Below are positions 1-6,743 of a stretch of DNA of 13,162 nucleotides, piece after piece (position 1 is the first letter of the stretch; the number at the start of each line of letters is the position of its first letter). This DNA comes from JAWOJF01 sp046481785. GTDB lineage: Bacteria > Bacteroidota > Ignavibacteria > Ignavibacteriales > Ignavibacteriaceae. The notes under the pieces were generated by a model that was not told the origin of the DNA, did not search any database, and saw only the letters and a program-made list of their open reading frames with translations. The stretch lies in contig JAWOJF010000122.1 in the NCBI GenBank assembly GCA_046481785.1, forward strand, positions 1 to 13,162, read 5' to 3'. Both the position numbers and the translations under genes were made by a program.

Positions 1-156
1 CGCATGTTCGCGCCCCTGGACGGCGTGCCGGAGGATCCCGCCACCGGCAGCGCCAATAGTGCATTGGTCGCATTGCTGGCGTGCAGTTTGTGGTTGTATA
101 TTTTACAATGTAAAGTTATCTGCCGTATAAGGCGCACTGAATCTCCCCCCGGCTAA
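1..156 (+). pseudogene. Truncated PhzF-family fragment (GC-rich, broken at ~90)
   Basis: Frame 1 reads RMFAPLDGVPEDPATGSANS followed by ALVALLACSL. This is the conserved EDPATGSA block from the C-terminal half of PhzF/YddE-type isomerases. Family-like sequence ends near base 90. The same frame then runs through AT-rich sequence with no PhzF character to a TAA at 154-156. The coding part is very GC-rich, unlike everything after it. The gene is therefore cut at both ends: the window edge on the left and an abrupt composition change on the right. It could be a remnant of transferred DNA or an artificial join in the assembly. The PhzF assignment rests on motif recognition; the truncation is directly visible. 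Confidence 0.6.
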
Positions 157-183
157 AGCCGGTACCCTCTTTAGTAAAGAGGG
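149..183. repeat. Two adjacent short palindromes
   Basis: A 14-bp palindrome CCGGCTAAAGCCGG (149-162) is followed immediately by a hairpin with arms CCCTCTTTA and TAAAGAGGG (165-183). The core GGCTAAAGCC recurs exactly at 10928-10937 inside the palindrome array. The second hairpin is followed by a few T residues and could end transcription entering from the left, but no intact gene lies there. Confidence 0.6.
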
Positions 184-208
184 ACTTTTAATATTTTGAT
201 GTTGTATT

Positions 209-247
209 CTAAGTGTTTCTTAGTGTCCTAAGTGGCTGCGTGGTTTT
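209..247. repeat. Degenerate ~9-base repeat (TCTTAGTGT / CCTAAGTGG type)
   Basis: Consecutive near-repeats TCTTAGTGT, CCTAAGTGG and CTGCGTGGT occupy this stretch. The same words recur, partly in inverted orientation, at 12199-12235 at the other end of the window. No reading frame is evident. The rest of 248-380 shows nothing recognisable apart from AT-rich sequence. Confidence 0.5.
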
Positions 248-381
248 CCTATTCATTCAATTACTTAACAATTAACAAACATTCTTTATGTAATTATATA
301 AACATTTCCTACTTTTTTTGCAGTACAGAGTAAAACTTCCTCACAATTATTTACCATTCAAATAATCAATTGTAACTAAAA

Positions 382-412
382 TTGATATTATATCACGCTT
401 TAAGTAAATTTG
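382..412 (+). promoter_or_regulatory. Candidate gapA promoter, Bacteroidota-type
   Basis: TAAATTTG at 405-412 fits the Bacteroidota -7 consensus TAnnTTTG. A TTG at 382-384 lies 20 bases upstream, the spacing expected for the -33 element. The leader to the gapA start would be about 35 bases and holds the ribosome site AAGGAG (440-445). It is not certain that the host uses this consensus. Confidence 0.4.
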
Positions 413-452
413 TAGACGGACTTAAAATAATTTTTCAAAAAGGAGTTCTTGT

Positions 453-1514
453 ATGGCTATTAAAGTTGGTATAAATGGATTTGGCAGAATAGGAAGACTT
501 GTATTTAATGCAATTGCCGACAGAGGATTACTGGGGAAAGAAATTGATGTAGTAGCAGTAGTTGATGTAAGCACAGATGCAAAATATTTTGCTTATCAGT
601 TAAAATACGATTCAGTTCATGGTAAATTTAAAGGAGAACTTGCTACAGAAAAAAGCAAAGCTGACCTTCAGGATGATGATGTAATTGTTGTAAACGGGAC
701 CAATAAAGTAAGATGTATTCTTGCTACAAAAGAACCTTCACAGCTTCCCTGGAAAGAGCTTGGAGTTGATTACGTTATTGAATCAACCGGGTTATTTACT
801 GCTTCTGAAAAAGCTCAGGGACATATTACTGCGGGAGCTAAAAAAGTTATTATCTCTGCACCGGGCAAAGGCGATGTTAAAACTGTTGTGCTTGGTGTTA
901 ATGATAATGAATATGATCCTGCAAAACATCATATTATTTCTAATGCTTCCTGTACAACTAACTGTCTCGCTCCTTTAGTTCATGTAATATTAAAAGAAGG
1001 CATTGGAATTGAAACCGGTCTTATGACTACAATCCATGCTTATACAGCAACACAAAAAACTGTTGACGGACCTTCTAAAAAGGACTGGAGAGGCGGAAGA
1101 GCTGCTGCTATTAATATTATTCCTTCTTCTACCGGCGCTGCAAAAGCTGTTGGTGAAGTATTACCGGAAACAAAAGGTAAATTAACAGGTATGTCATTCC
1201 GTGTTCCTACCGCAGATGTTTCTGTTGTTGATTTAACTTTCCGTACTAAAAAAGATACTTCAATTGCAGAAATTGATGCTCTGTTAAAGAAAGCTTCTGA
1301 AACTTACTTAAAGGGAATTTTAGGATACTCTAATGAAGAAGTTGTTTCTACAGACTTTATTCATGATGAGAGATCTTCAATTTATGATTCTCTTGCTACT
1401 ATGCAGAATAACTTTAAAGATGAAAAAAGATTCTTTAAACTCGTATCCTGGTATGATAACGAATGGGGTTATTCATGCAGGGTAGTTGATCTGCTTCGTA
1501 AAATTGCTAAGTAA
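453..1514 (+). CDS. gapA: Type I glyceraldehyde-3-phosphate dehydrogenase
   Basis: Oxidative phosphorylation of glyceraldehyde 3-phosphate to 1,3-bisphosphoglycerate, cytosolic glycolysis/gluconeogenesis. The 353-residue protein has the N-terminal Rossmann motif GINGFGRIGRLVF (residues 6-18). Asp38 at the end of the second strand points to NAD+ preference. The catalytic block SNASCTTNCLAP carries nucleophile Cys167, and His195 lies in TTIHAYTATQ. The C-terminal WYDNEWGYSCRVVDL is typical. It is slightly longer than the usual ~335 residues, consistent with a small insertion around residues 55-75. The start is supported by AAGGAG seven bases upstream. pgk follows on the same strand, but a strong terminator-like hairpin lies between them, so co-transcription is not assured. 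Confidence 0.97.
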   Translation: MAIKVGINGFGRIGRLVFNAIADRGLLGKEIDVVAVVDVSTDAKYFAYQLKYDSVHGKFKGELATEKSKADLQDDDVIVVNGTNKVRCILATKEPSQLPWKELGVDYVIESTGLFTASEKAQGHITAGAKKVIISAPGKGDVKTVVLGVNDNEYDPAKHHIISNASCTTNCLAPLVHVILKEGIGIETGLMTTIHAYTATQKTVDGPSKKDWRGGRAAAINIIPSSTGAAKAVGEVLPETKGKLTGMSFRVPTADVSVVDLTFRTKKDTSIAEIDALLKKASETYLKGILGYSNEEVVSTDFIHDERSSIYDSLATMQNNFKDEKRFFKLVSWYDNEWGYSCRVVDLLRKIAK

Positions 1515-1529
1515 TTAAATAGCTCTTAT

Positions 1530-1564
1530 AGAAACGAAGCATTTAGCTTCGTTTCTTGTTTTTA
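1530..1564 (+). terminator. Rho-independent terminator after gapA
   Basis: Perfect 11-bp stem AGAAACGAAGC / GCTTCGTTTCT (1530-1540 and 1546-1556) with loop ATTTA, followed by TGTTTTT. It begins 15 bases after the gapA stop codon. Confidence 0.8.
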
Positions 1565-1586
1565 CAATAAGTTAACTTAAAAATAT

Positions 1587-1614
1587 AACACAGTCCGCCG
1601 GACTGTGTTTTTAT
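1587..1614 (+). repeat. CACAG-type hairpin with T tract in the pgk leader
   Basis: Perfect 10-bp stem AACACAGTCC / GGACTGTGTT with loop GCC, followed by TTTTATAT. It ends about eight bases before the pgk Shine-Dalgarno AAAGGGA (1617-1623). It could be a second terminator, an attenuator or a dispersed palindromic repeat. Its arm CACAG-tcc resembles the two palindromes that follow pgk. Confidence 0.65.
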
Positions 1615-1629
1615 ATAAAGGGACGAAGT

Positions 1630-2829
1630 ATGAAAAAATTAACAATAGATAACATTGATTTAAAAGGTAAAAGAGTTCTTGTCCGTGTAGACTTTAACGT
1701 TCCTCTTGATGAAAATCAAAAAATAACAGATGATATAAGAATTACATCATCGCTGCGTACAATAAAAAAAATAATTTCTGACGGCGGAAAAGCTATATTA
1801 ATGAGCCATCTCGGACGTCCGAAAGGGAAACCAAATCCCAAATACAGCCTTAAACCTGCAGCCGTAAGACTGGGTGAACTGCTTGGTAAAGAAGTAAAAC
1901 TGGCTCCTGATTGCATTGGCGATGAAGTAAAAAAACTTGTTGATGGTATGAAAGATGGTGATGTTGTTCTTCTGGAAAATTTAAGATTCCATGAAGAGGA
2001 AGAAAAAAACGATGCTTCATTTGCAAAACAGCTTTCAGAACTTGGTGATATTTATGTTAATGATGCATTCGGCAGTGCTCACCGTGCTCATGCTTCTACC
2101 GAAGGTGTTACAAAATATATTAAGCAGAGTGCAGCAGGTTATTTAATGCAGAAGGAACTGGAATATCTTGGCGGCGCTATTACAAATCCTGAAAGACCTT
2201 ATGTTGCTGTTCTTGGCGGTGCAAAAATTTCCGGTAAAATTGATGTTATTATGAATCTCCTCAGCAAAGTTGATACTCTTATTATAGGCGGAGGAATGGG
2301 TTATACATTTTTTAAAGCAGAGGGAAAAGAAATCGGACAGTCACTTCTTGAAGCAGAAAAAATTGATCTTGCTAAAGAAGTATTAAAAAAAGTAAAAGAT
2401 TCTAAAATTGATTTTCTGCTGCCTGTTGATGTTATTGTTGCAGATGAGTTTAAGAATGAATCACCGGCAAAAGCCGTTAGTGTAAATAATATTCCATCTG
2501 ATAAAATGGGGTTGGATATAGGCCCGGAAACAATTAAATTATTCAAAGAAAAACTTCTGAATGCCAGAACAATAGTGTGGAATGGACCAATGGGAGTTTT
2601 TGAATTTGATAATTTTGCAAAAGGAACTTTTGCAATAGCAGATGCACTTGTTGAAGCAACAAATAAAGGAGCTAAAACTATTATCGGCGGCGGAGATTCT
2701 GCGGCAGCAATTGCAAAAGCAGGCCTTGAGGATAAAGTTTCCCATGTTTCAACCGGCGGCGGCGCATCACTTGAATTTTTGGAAGGGAAGGTACTTCCCG
2801 GTGTTGCTGCTTTAACCGATGCAAAATAA
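1630..2829 (+). CDS. pgk: Phosphoglycerate kinase
   Basis: Transfers phosphate from 1,3-bisphosphoglycerate to ADP, the step following GAPDH in glycolysis; cytosolic. At 399 residues it has standard length. Visible motifs in order are RVDFNVP (19-25), SHLGRPKG (59-66), ENLRF (116-120), DAFGSAHRAHAST (145-157), GGAKISGKI (196-204), WNGPMGVFE (317-325), GGGDSAAA (353-360) and the C-terminal STGGGASLEFLEG (374-386). AAAGGGA six bases before the ATG supports the start. Two tandem hairpins separate it from gapA, so it may need read-through or a promoter in the short gap. No promoter was evident there. Confidence 0.97.
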   Translation: MKKLTIDNIDLKGKRVLVRVDFNVPLDENQKITDDIRITSSLRTIKKIISDGGKAILMSHLGRPKGKPNPKYSLKPAAVRLGELLGKEVKLAPDCIGDEVKKLVDGMKDGDVVLLENLRFHEEEEKNDASFAKQLSELGDIYVNDAFGSAHRAHASTEGVTKYIKQSAAGYLMQKELEYLGGAITNPERPYVAVLGGAKISGKIDVIMNLLSKVDTLIIGGGMGYTFFKAEGKEIGQSLLEAEKIDLAKEVLKKVKDSKIDFLLPVDVIVADEFKNESPAKAVSVNNIPSDKMGLDIGPETIKLFKEKLLNARTIVWNGPMGVFEFDNFAKGTFAIADALVEATNKGAKTIIGGGDSAAAIAKAGLEDKVSHVSTGGGASLEFLEGKVLPGVAALTDAK

Positions 2830-2835
2830 TATTGT

Positions 2836-2862
2836 AGCACAGACTTTAGTCTGTGCTTTTTA
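2836..2862 (+). terminator. Rho-independent terminator after pgk
   Basis: Stem AGCACAGACT / AGTCTGTGCT (2836-2845 and 2848-2857), followed by a T run starting at 2858. It lies seven bases after the pgk stop. The arm CACAGACT is shared with the palindrome at 2896-2919. Confidence 0.8.
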
Positions 2863-2895
2863 TATATTCGTAATAATTATTTTTATTAATATAAT

Positions 2896-2919
2896 CATCA
2901 CAGACTTAAGTCTGTGATG
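2896..2919. repeat. Perfect 24-bp palindrome before the rhomboid gene
   Basis: Self-complementary across all 24 bases, with core CACAGACTTAAGTCTGTG. TTTTTT follows at 2922-2927, and the rhomboid ribosome site GAAGGA (2928-2933) comes directly after. It lies about 40 bases from the pgk terminator, which has almost the same arm sequence. Confidence 0.75.
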
Positions 2920-2939
2920 CATTTTTTGAAGGATTTATA

Positions 2940-3863
2940 GTGAGTAATTATTATCGTCCAGGCGGTTTTGGCGGATTTAGTTTCTTCCCCCCTGTAATAA
3001 AAAATTTACTGATTATTAATGGCGTTGTTTTTCTTCTCCAGATAATAATGGAGAATTTAACCTACGGCGGTTACCCGGGTTCATATATTGTACATAAATG
3101 GTTTGCATTAAATCCAATTGGCGGAATGGATCCTGCCGGAATGCCTTTTAATTTCCAGGTATGGCAGTTGATTACATACCAGTTTATGCACGGCAGTTTC
3201 GGGCATATATTCTTTAATATGTTCGCTTTATGGATGTTCGGAATGGAGATTGAAAATCTGTGGGGTTCTAAGAAATTTTTATACTTCTATTTACTGTGCG
3301 GTATTGTTGCCGGTATTGTGCAGCTTCTTATTTCTCCTCTTTTTGGAGGCGGGTATGCATATACAGTAGGTGCTTCAGGATCAATCTTTGGAGTGTTTAT
3401 TGCTTTTGCTATGATGTTCCCGAACCGTTATATATTTCTTTATTTCTTTATACCGATTAAAGCAAAATATCTTATCGGTATTCTTATTGTTATGCAGTTT
3501 ATGTTTTTTGGCGGCAATTCAAATATTGCTTTCCTTGCTCATCTTGGCGGTGCGCTGGCAGGATTTCTATTTATTCTTCTTGATAAAAATTCCAATACCG
3601 AAATAAAAAATATGTTTACAAGGAGATCTGCCGGCAGTTCAAAACCATTTAATCCTTTTGGCGCCATGGGAGAAAAATTTAAAAGGAAAGAAGTCCGTAA
3701 GGATGTTGAAGAAGCCCGGTTCTATGAAGTAAATGATGATGAGGATAAAATAACCCAAAAGCAGATTGATGAAATCCTGGATAAGATAAGCCAGTCAGGT
3801 TACCAAAATTTAACTGAAAAAGAAAAAAAGATCCTCTTTGAAGCAAGCAGAAAAATGAAATAA
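2940..3863 (+). CDS. Rhomboid-family intramembrane serine protease
   Basis: Polytopic membrane protein, 307 residues, predicted to cleave transmembrane substrates within the bilayer. Six hydrophobic segments fit the rhomboid core (roughly 20-36, 77-103, 112-133, 143-160, 165-190, 197-214). Diagnostic residues are present: H84, H89 and N93 in HGSFGHIFFN, catalytic Ser146 in GASG, and His201 in the last segment (AHLGG). A soluble, charged tail of about 90 residues ends in a helical ITQKQIDEILDKISQSGYQN segment, the kind of C-terminal domain (DUF6576-like) found on many Bacteroidota rhomboids. The GTG start is chosen because GAAGGA lies six bases upstream. Substrates cannot be inferred from its neighbours. 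Confidence 0.92.
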   Translation: MSNYYRPGGFGGFSFFPPVIKNLLIINGVVFLLQIIMENLTYGGYPGSYIVHKWFALNPIGGMDPAGMPFNFQVWQLITYQFMHGSFGHIFFNMFALWMFGMEIENLWGSKKFLYFYLLCGIVAGIVQLLISPLFGGGYAYTVGASGSIFGVFIAFAMMFPNRYIFLYFFIPIKAKYLIGILIVMQFMFFGGNSNIAFLAHLGGALAGFLFILLDKNSNTEIKNMFTRRSAGSSKPFNPFGAMGEKFKRKEVRKDVEEARFYEVNDDEDKITQKQIDEILDKISQSGYQNLTEKEKKILFEASRKMK

Positions 3864-3920
3864 CGCATTTCGGTTTCAGGATTCTGAAAGATCATCAGCG
3901 GAGATTATCCGTTAAAGTAA

Positions 3921-4002
3921 TATGCAATTAACAATGTACAATGCATAATTAACAATTCCGCAGTTCGCAGTAGGCAATTCAGGAAATAAGCAGGCAATAG
4001 GC
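3921..4002. repeat. Low-complexity degenerate repeat spacer
   Basis: The first part repeats AATTAACAAT / ACAATGCATAATTAACAATT words. The second repeats GCAGTTC, GCAGTAGG, CAATTCAGG and GCAGGCAATAGG. The pattern looks like slippage- or amplification-derived intergenic sequence. It reaches to within five bases of the next gene, so that gene's leader is made of this repeat. Confidence 0.5.
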
Positions 4003-4006
4003 ATGT

Positions 4007-4324
4007 ATGCATAAATATATGAAATTTATCCTTATATCATCTCTTATTTTCTTTTCTGCATGCAATACCAATAAAATTTCTAATGATACCCTGGTAAAAA
4101 TATATGCAGATATTGTAATAGCACAGGATACCACTTCAGGTGCTTCATCTAATCCCGCTGTTATAAATAACCTTATTTTTCAAAAATATAATGTTTCAGA
4201 AAAGGATTACGAAACAAGTATACGAAGTATGGAAAGCAACCCGGAGTCATGGGATATATTTTTCGATAAGGTTGTAAAGCACGTGGAAAACCTCAGAAAA
4301 AAAGAAAAAAATAATTCAGGCTAA
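4007..4324 (+). CDS. Small lipoprotein, DUF4296-like
   Basis: 105 residues. A lipoprotein signal peptide ends at FFSAC, with Cys19 as the lipidation site. The mature part is helical: residues 28-40 (TLVKIYADIVIAQ), then a linker, then a pattern of FQKYNVSEKDYETSIRSM followed by NPESWDIFFDKVVKHVENL. This order matches the DUF4296 family as I remember it, whose function is unknown. No strong ribosome site is present; the leader is a degenerate repeat ending AATAGGC. An internal ATG at 4019 is a possible alternative start and would leave the signal peptide intact. It probably sits at the inner face of the outer membrane, though the anchoring membrane is not shown by the sequence. Confidence 0.75.
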   Translation: MHKYMKFILISSLIFFSACNTNKISNDTLVKIYADIVIAQDTTSGASSNPAVINNLIFQKYNVSEKDYETSIRSMESNPESWDIFFDKVVKHVENLRKKEKNNSG

Positions 4325-4379
4325 TTCATGCTTTAATGAACATCAGGGCCTTTATAACATTACCAAAACAAATTAAATT

Positions 4380-4787
4380 ATGGAAGACAACAATAGTGTT
4401 ACCTTTGAAGGTATACATTGTACTTTAACAATAGAGAGACCGTCTGAGAATATTATTAATGTTAGAATTTCAGGGCATGATGCGGGTGAATTTGGCGATG
4501 TACCTTTACAGGAGCTTTCTAAATATCTGGAAAAGGATAAAGTGATTGAACTTTTTATTGATGCCAGGAATGTACGCGGAGCATCAATTGAAGTAAGCGG
4601 TCTGTGGGCTCACTGGCTTTCTGCAAACAAGATGCATTTCAGCAGGATAAACATGCTTACCGGATCCCGTTTTATTCAGCTTACCGCAGATTTTGTGCGG
4701 AAATATGCAAACCTTGGCGATACAATGCGTTTATATAGCGAACCGGCCGCATTTGACAGCTCATTATCTGAATCATTAAACTCTTAA
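4380..4787 (+). CDS. Hypothetical cytosolic protein, possibly STAS-like fold
   Basis: 135 residues, no signal peptide or membrane segment. Predicted alternation of strands and helices: strand residues 12-32, helix 42-51, strand VIELFIDAR (55-63), helix 70-83, strand RINML (89-93), helix 97-111, strand MRLYS. The hydrophobic strand ending in D-x-R followed by an amphipathic helix recalls STAS/SpoIIAA domains, but the usual phosphorylatable D-S-S/T is absent. The family assignment is therefore weak. There is no Shine-Dalgarno; the bases before the ATG are A-rich, as is common in Bacteroidota. It lies 55 bases after the lipoprotein gene and may share its transcript. Confidence 0.65.
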   Translation: MEDNNSVTFEGIHCTLTIERPSENIINVRISGHDAGEFGDVPLQELSKYLEKDKVIELFIDARNVRGASIEVSGLWAHWLSANKMHFSRINMLTGSRFIQLTADFVRKYANLGDTMRLYSEPAAFDSSLSESLNS

Positions 4788-4852
4788 GAATACCCGTTCT
4801 GTTAGGTACACCTGTTTTTCTGGCGGAGAATTATTTTAACTGCTACTATACA

Positions 4853-4994
4853 GGGTGTTACACAACCCGGAACTGTCATTCCGAAGGAGCCTGCCTGCCG
4901 GCAAAGGCAGGTTTTCGACTGAGGAATCTTTCCGTTTTACAAAGTTAAGATTTCTCCCTACGGTCGAAATAAAATTTATCGTTCTGCAACACCC
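4853..4994. repeat. Palindromic non-autonomous element with GTTSTGYAACACCC ends
   Basis: The ends are imperfect inverted copies: 4853-4866 read in reverse is GTTGTGTAACACCC and 4981-4994 is GTTCTGCAACACCC. Inside lies a second inverted pair: GTCATTCCGAAGGAG to GAGGAATCTT (4874-4930) against AAGATTTCTCCCTACGGTCG (4947-4966). The left arm carries an extra hairpin with stem CCTGCC / GGCAGG. Directly beyond the right end is a hairpin CCGCTC-TG-GAGCGG. Intergenic elements with GTCATTCCG...GAGGAATCT arms are, as I recall, dispersed in many genomes of this group. This copy looks decayed on its right side. Nothing else is evident in 4788-5151. Confidence 0.6.
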
Positions 4995-5151
4995 CGCTCT
5001 GGAGCGGCATATTTGCCTGCAAGGAAGTAAGTACCTTCCGTTAAAAACCCTGATCAAAAAAAAATCAACTTAAACATTTAGAACTTTTGTGGTATCTTAT
5101 TTGGAGGCTGTTATAAAAATTTATTTTTTAATTCCATATGGAAGAACAATC

Positions 5152-6045
5152 ATGAAAATATTATCCGGCAATTCTTTAATCTTTTCAATTATAATAATTC
5201 TGTTAGCGGTAATTAATTCATATTCACAGCCGCAACAATTCATTATTAAGGGAACAGAAGTGAGGGAGATAAAATCTGGAATTGACGGACGGGAATATAA
5301 GTTATTTGTTAGTCTTCCGTCCTCTTATAGTACCGATATGCAAAAGAAATATCCGGTTGTATACTTCTGCGATGGATTTTATGATTTTGCACTATTTACA
5401 TCAATTCATGGTTCCGGAGTTTGGGATAAAACTATATCCGAAAGTATACTTGTGGGATTTGCATACGGTGGAGAAAATCCAAATAATGATAGTCTGAGAC
5501 GGTATGATTACAGCCCTACAAAGGCAATGCAAGAGAATGGCGTGGAAGAAGGGGGAGGAGCAGCTAATTTTTTAAATATAGTTCAGAATGAATTTATTCA
5601 TTTTGTTGAGGCAAACTACCGGGTTGATACCTCCTTCCGCGCACTTGGCGGCAGCTCTATGGGGGGACTTTTTACAATGTATGCAATGTTCACCAATCCT
5701 GGATTGTTTAATGCATATATGGCTGTAAGCCCCGCATTAATTTGGAATAACGGATGGCTTGTTAAATACGAAGAAGAGTTCTATAAGAAAAATAAAGAAC
5801 TGCCTGTTTCTTTTTTTATGAGTGTTGCAGAGTTTGACCTTCCTCAATTACCTCAATTTTTACCGGCAGTAAAAAGGATGAACGATATACTTGAAAAACG
5901 CAATTATGAAAATTTCAGATACCGTTTCCATTTTGTTGAAGACGCCCATCATTCAGGAACAAAACCTGAAGGCTATACACGTGCTATGAAGTTTATTTTT
6001 GCCCCATTAATGCAGAGTGATTCAACTTCTGCAGGGCCGCATTAA
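5152..6045 (+). CDS. Exported alpha/beta-hydrolase, esterase D/Fes family
   Basis: 297 residues. The N-terminus MKILSGNSLIFSIIIILLAV followed by INSYSQ is a signal peptide, so the enzyme is exported. The mature protein follows the putative-esterase (PF00756) plan: a strand VVYFCDGF at about 69-76, then the nucleophile elbow GGSSMGG with Ser169 in G-x-S-x-G, then VSPALIW. A likely acid is in the SVAEFD region (E227 or D229), and the likely catalytic His is in EDAHHSG (H266 or H267). Substrate is unknown; relatives cleave enterochelin, acyl or glycan esters. This ATG is preferred over the upstream GTG at 5089 because GGAAG lies seven bases before it and it places the signal peptide at the N-terminus. 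No clear operon partner. Confidence 0.85.
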   Translation: MKILSGNSLIFSIIIILLAVINSYSQPQQFIIKGTEVREIKSGIDGREYKLFVSLPSSYSTDMQKKYPVVYFCDGFYDFALFTSIHGSGVWDKTISESILVGFAYGGENPNNDSLRRYDYSPTKAMQENGVEEGGGAANFLNIVQNEFIHFVEANYRVDTSFRALGGSSMGGLFTMYAMFTNPGLFNAYMAVSPALIWNNGWLVKYEEEFYKKNKELPVSFFMSVAEFDLPQLPQFLPAVKRMNDILEKRNYENFRYRFHFVEDAHHSGTKPEGYTRAMKFIFAPLMQSDSTSAGPH

Positions 6046-6080
6046 TAAGAACCCACACCCTGTATTAAACTTCTTTAATA

Positions 6081-6161
6081 TTATTCCGATAATGACGATG
6101 GGAACATCTTAACCTTTTAACAAGGGGATAGCTGTGTGTATCCGATGTTCCTTTGGAATAA
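6081..6161 (+). ncRNA. Candidate structured leader RNA with a three-way junction
   Basis: Nested complementary segments can be read directly. Outer helix: 6081-6087 (TTATTCC) with 6155-6161 (GGAATAA). Main helix: 6100-6108 (GGGAACATC) with 6144-6152 (GATGTTCCT), nine pairs with one G-U. Within it are two adjacent hairpins: CCTT/AAGG (6113-6116 with 6122-6125) and GGATA/TATCC (6126-6130 with 6139-6143). Helix ends abut at 6125/6126 and 6143/6144, as in a compact three-way junction. It lies 43 bases before the TonB-like gene. I do not recognise a known riboswitch class. It could instead be a decayed palindromic repeat. Confidence 0.4.
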
Positions 6162-6204
6162 CACATCCGTGAAATTTTTAAATAATTTAGAAGAGAGATG
6201 AGAA

Positions 6205-6576
6205 ATGAAAAGAGGTCTTTTTACAGCATTTTTATTCACAGTACTTTTTAGCTGGGCCGCAATTGGTGAAGAAGACCCGTATAAGCCGATAGCCGATGTT
6301 ATGCCCGAACCTGTAGGCGGATATGAATCGCTGTATAAAAAAATTGTATATCCTGATCTTGCAAGAAAAAGCGGTGTCCAGGGTAAAATATACGTTCTGG
6401 TTTATATTAATGAAACAGGTACTGTTGATGATGCAAAAGTTGTTAAAGGCATAGGAGCCGGCTGCGATGAAGCTGCACTTGATGTTATAAAAAAAGCTAA
6501 GTTTAGTCCTGGTAAAATTCAGGGACAAGCATCAAAGATTAAATTAACCGTACCTTTTATTTTTAAGCTGGGGTAG
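6205..6576 (+). CDS. Periplasmic TonB C-terminal-domain protein
   Basis: 123 residues: a signal peptide (about residues 1-21, ending WAAIG) followed almost at once by a TonB C-terminal domain (about 35-122). Domain landmarks are YPDLARKSGVQGKIYVLVYI (49-68), the turn NETGTVDDAKVVKGIG (69-84), the helix CDEAALDVIKKAKFSPG (87-103) and the last strand KLTVPFIFKL. It lacks the membrane anchor and proline-rich span of a canonical TonB, so it probably does not energise receptors through ExbBD on its own. Such short forms may act as periplasmic binding modules. A purine-rich AAGAGAG seven bases upstream supports the start. The structured leader at 6081-6161 may regulate it. Confidence 0.85.
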   Translation: MKRGLFTAFLFTVLFSWAAIGEEDPYKPIADVMPEPVGGYESLYKKIVYPDLARKSGVQGKIYVLVYINETGTVDDAKVVKGIGAGCDEAALDVIKKAKFSPGKIQGQASKIKLTVPFIFKLG

Positions 6577-6615
6577 AACTATAAGATAAACTCTCTGGTT
6601 ACAATAATGCCAGCC

Positions 6616-6665
6616 CTGTCTGCCGGAATGCCGGGGGGAAGGGGTATCCTGCATCGGGCAGACAG
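6616..6665. repeat. Imperfect hairpin, arms CTGTCTGCC / GGCAGACAG
   Basis: Nine-base arms at 6616-6624 and 6657-6665 enclose GC-rich sequence that itself contains CCGG-AATG-CCGG. It lies in the gap between the TonB-like gene and the convergent minus-strand gene. No T run follows on either strand, so it is not a clear terminator. Confidence 0.4.
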
Positions 6666-6678
6666 ACCGGCTGATCAG

Positions 6679-6710
6679 AAAAATAAAAGAGAGACCCCCC
6701 ACCATCTCTC
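6679..6710 (-). terminator. Terminator of the minus-strand small gene, G-rich loop
   Basis: Read on the minus strand: stem GAGAGA / TCTCTC (6705-6710 with 6689-6694), loop TGGTGGGGGG, then TTTTATTTTT. It lies about 34 bases beyond the stop of the gene at 6744-6968. A near-copy with the same GTGGGGG loop is at 7164-7195. Confidence 0.7.
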
Positions 6711-6743
6711 CAACCTCTACCCACTCCGATAAATCTTGTTGAA

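Noticed and set aside
2301..2840. 179-codon minus-strand frame within pgk
   Set aside because: Antisense shadow of a full-length, well-conserved pgk; composition is Ser/Ala/Pro-rich as expected from the opposite strand.
4836..5073. Open frames on both strands across the 4853-4994 element
   Set aside because: Inverted-repeat sequence opens overlapping frames on both strands; there is no ribosome site or recognisable domain.
5089..5151. Upstream GTG start for the esterase
   Set aside because: No ribosome site, and it would bury the signal peptide behind 21 extra residues; the ATG at 5152 has both a site and the signal peptide.
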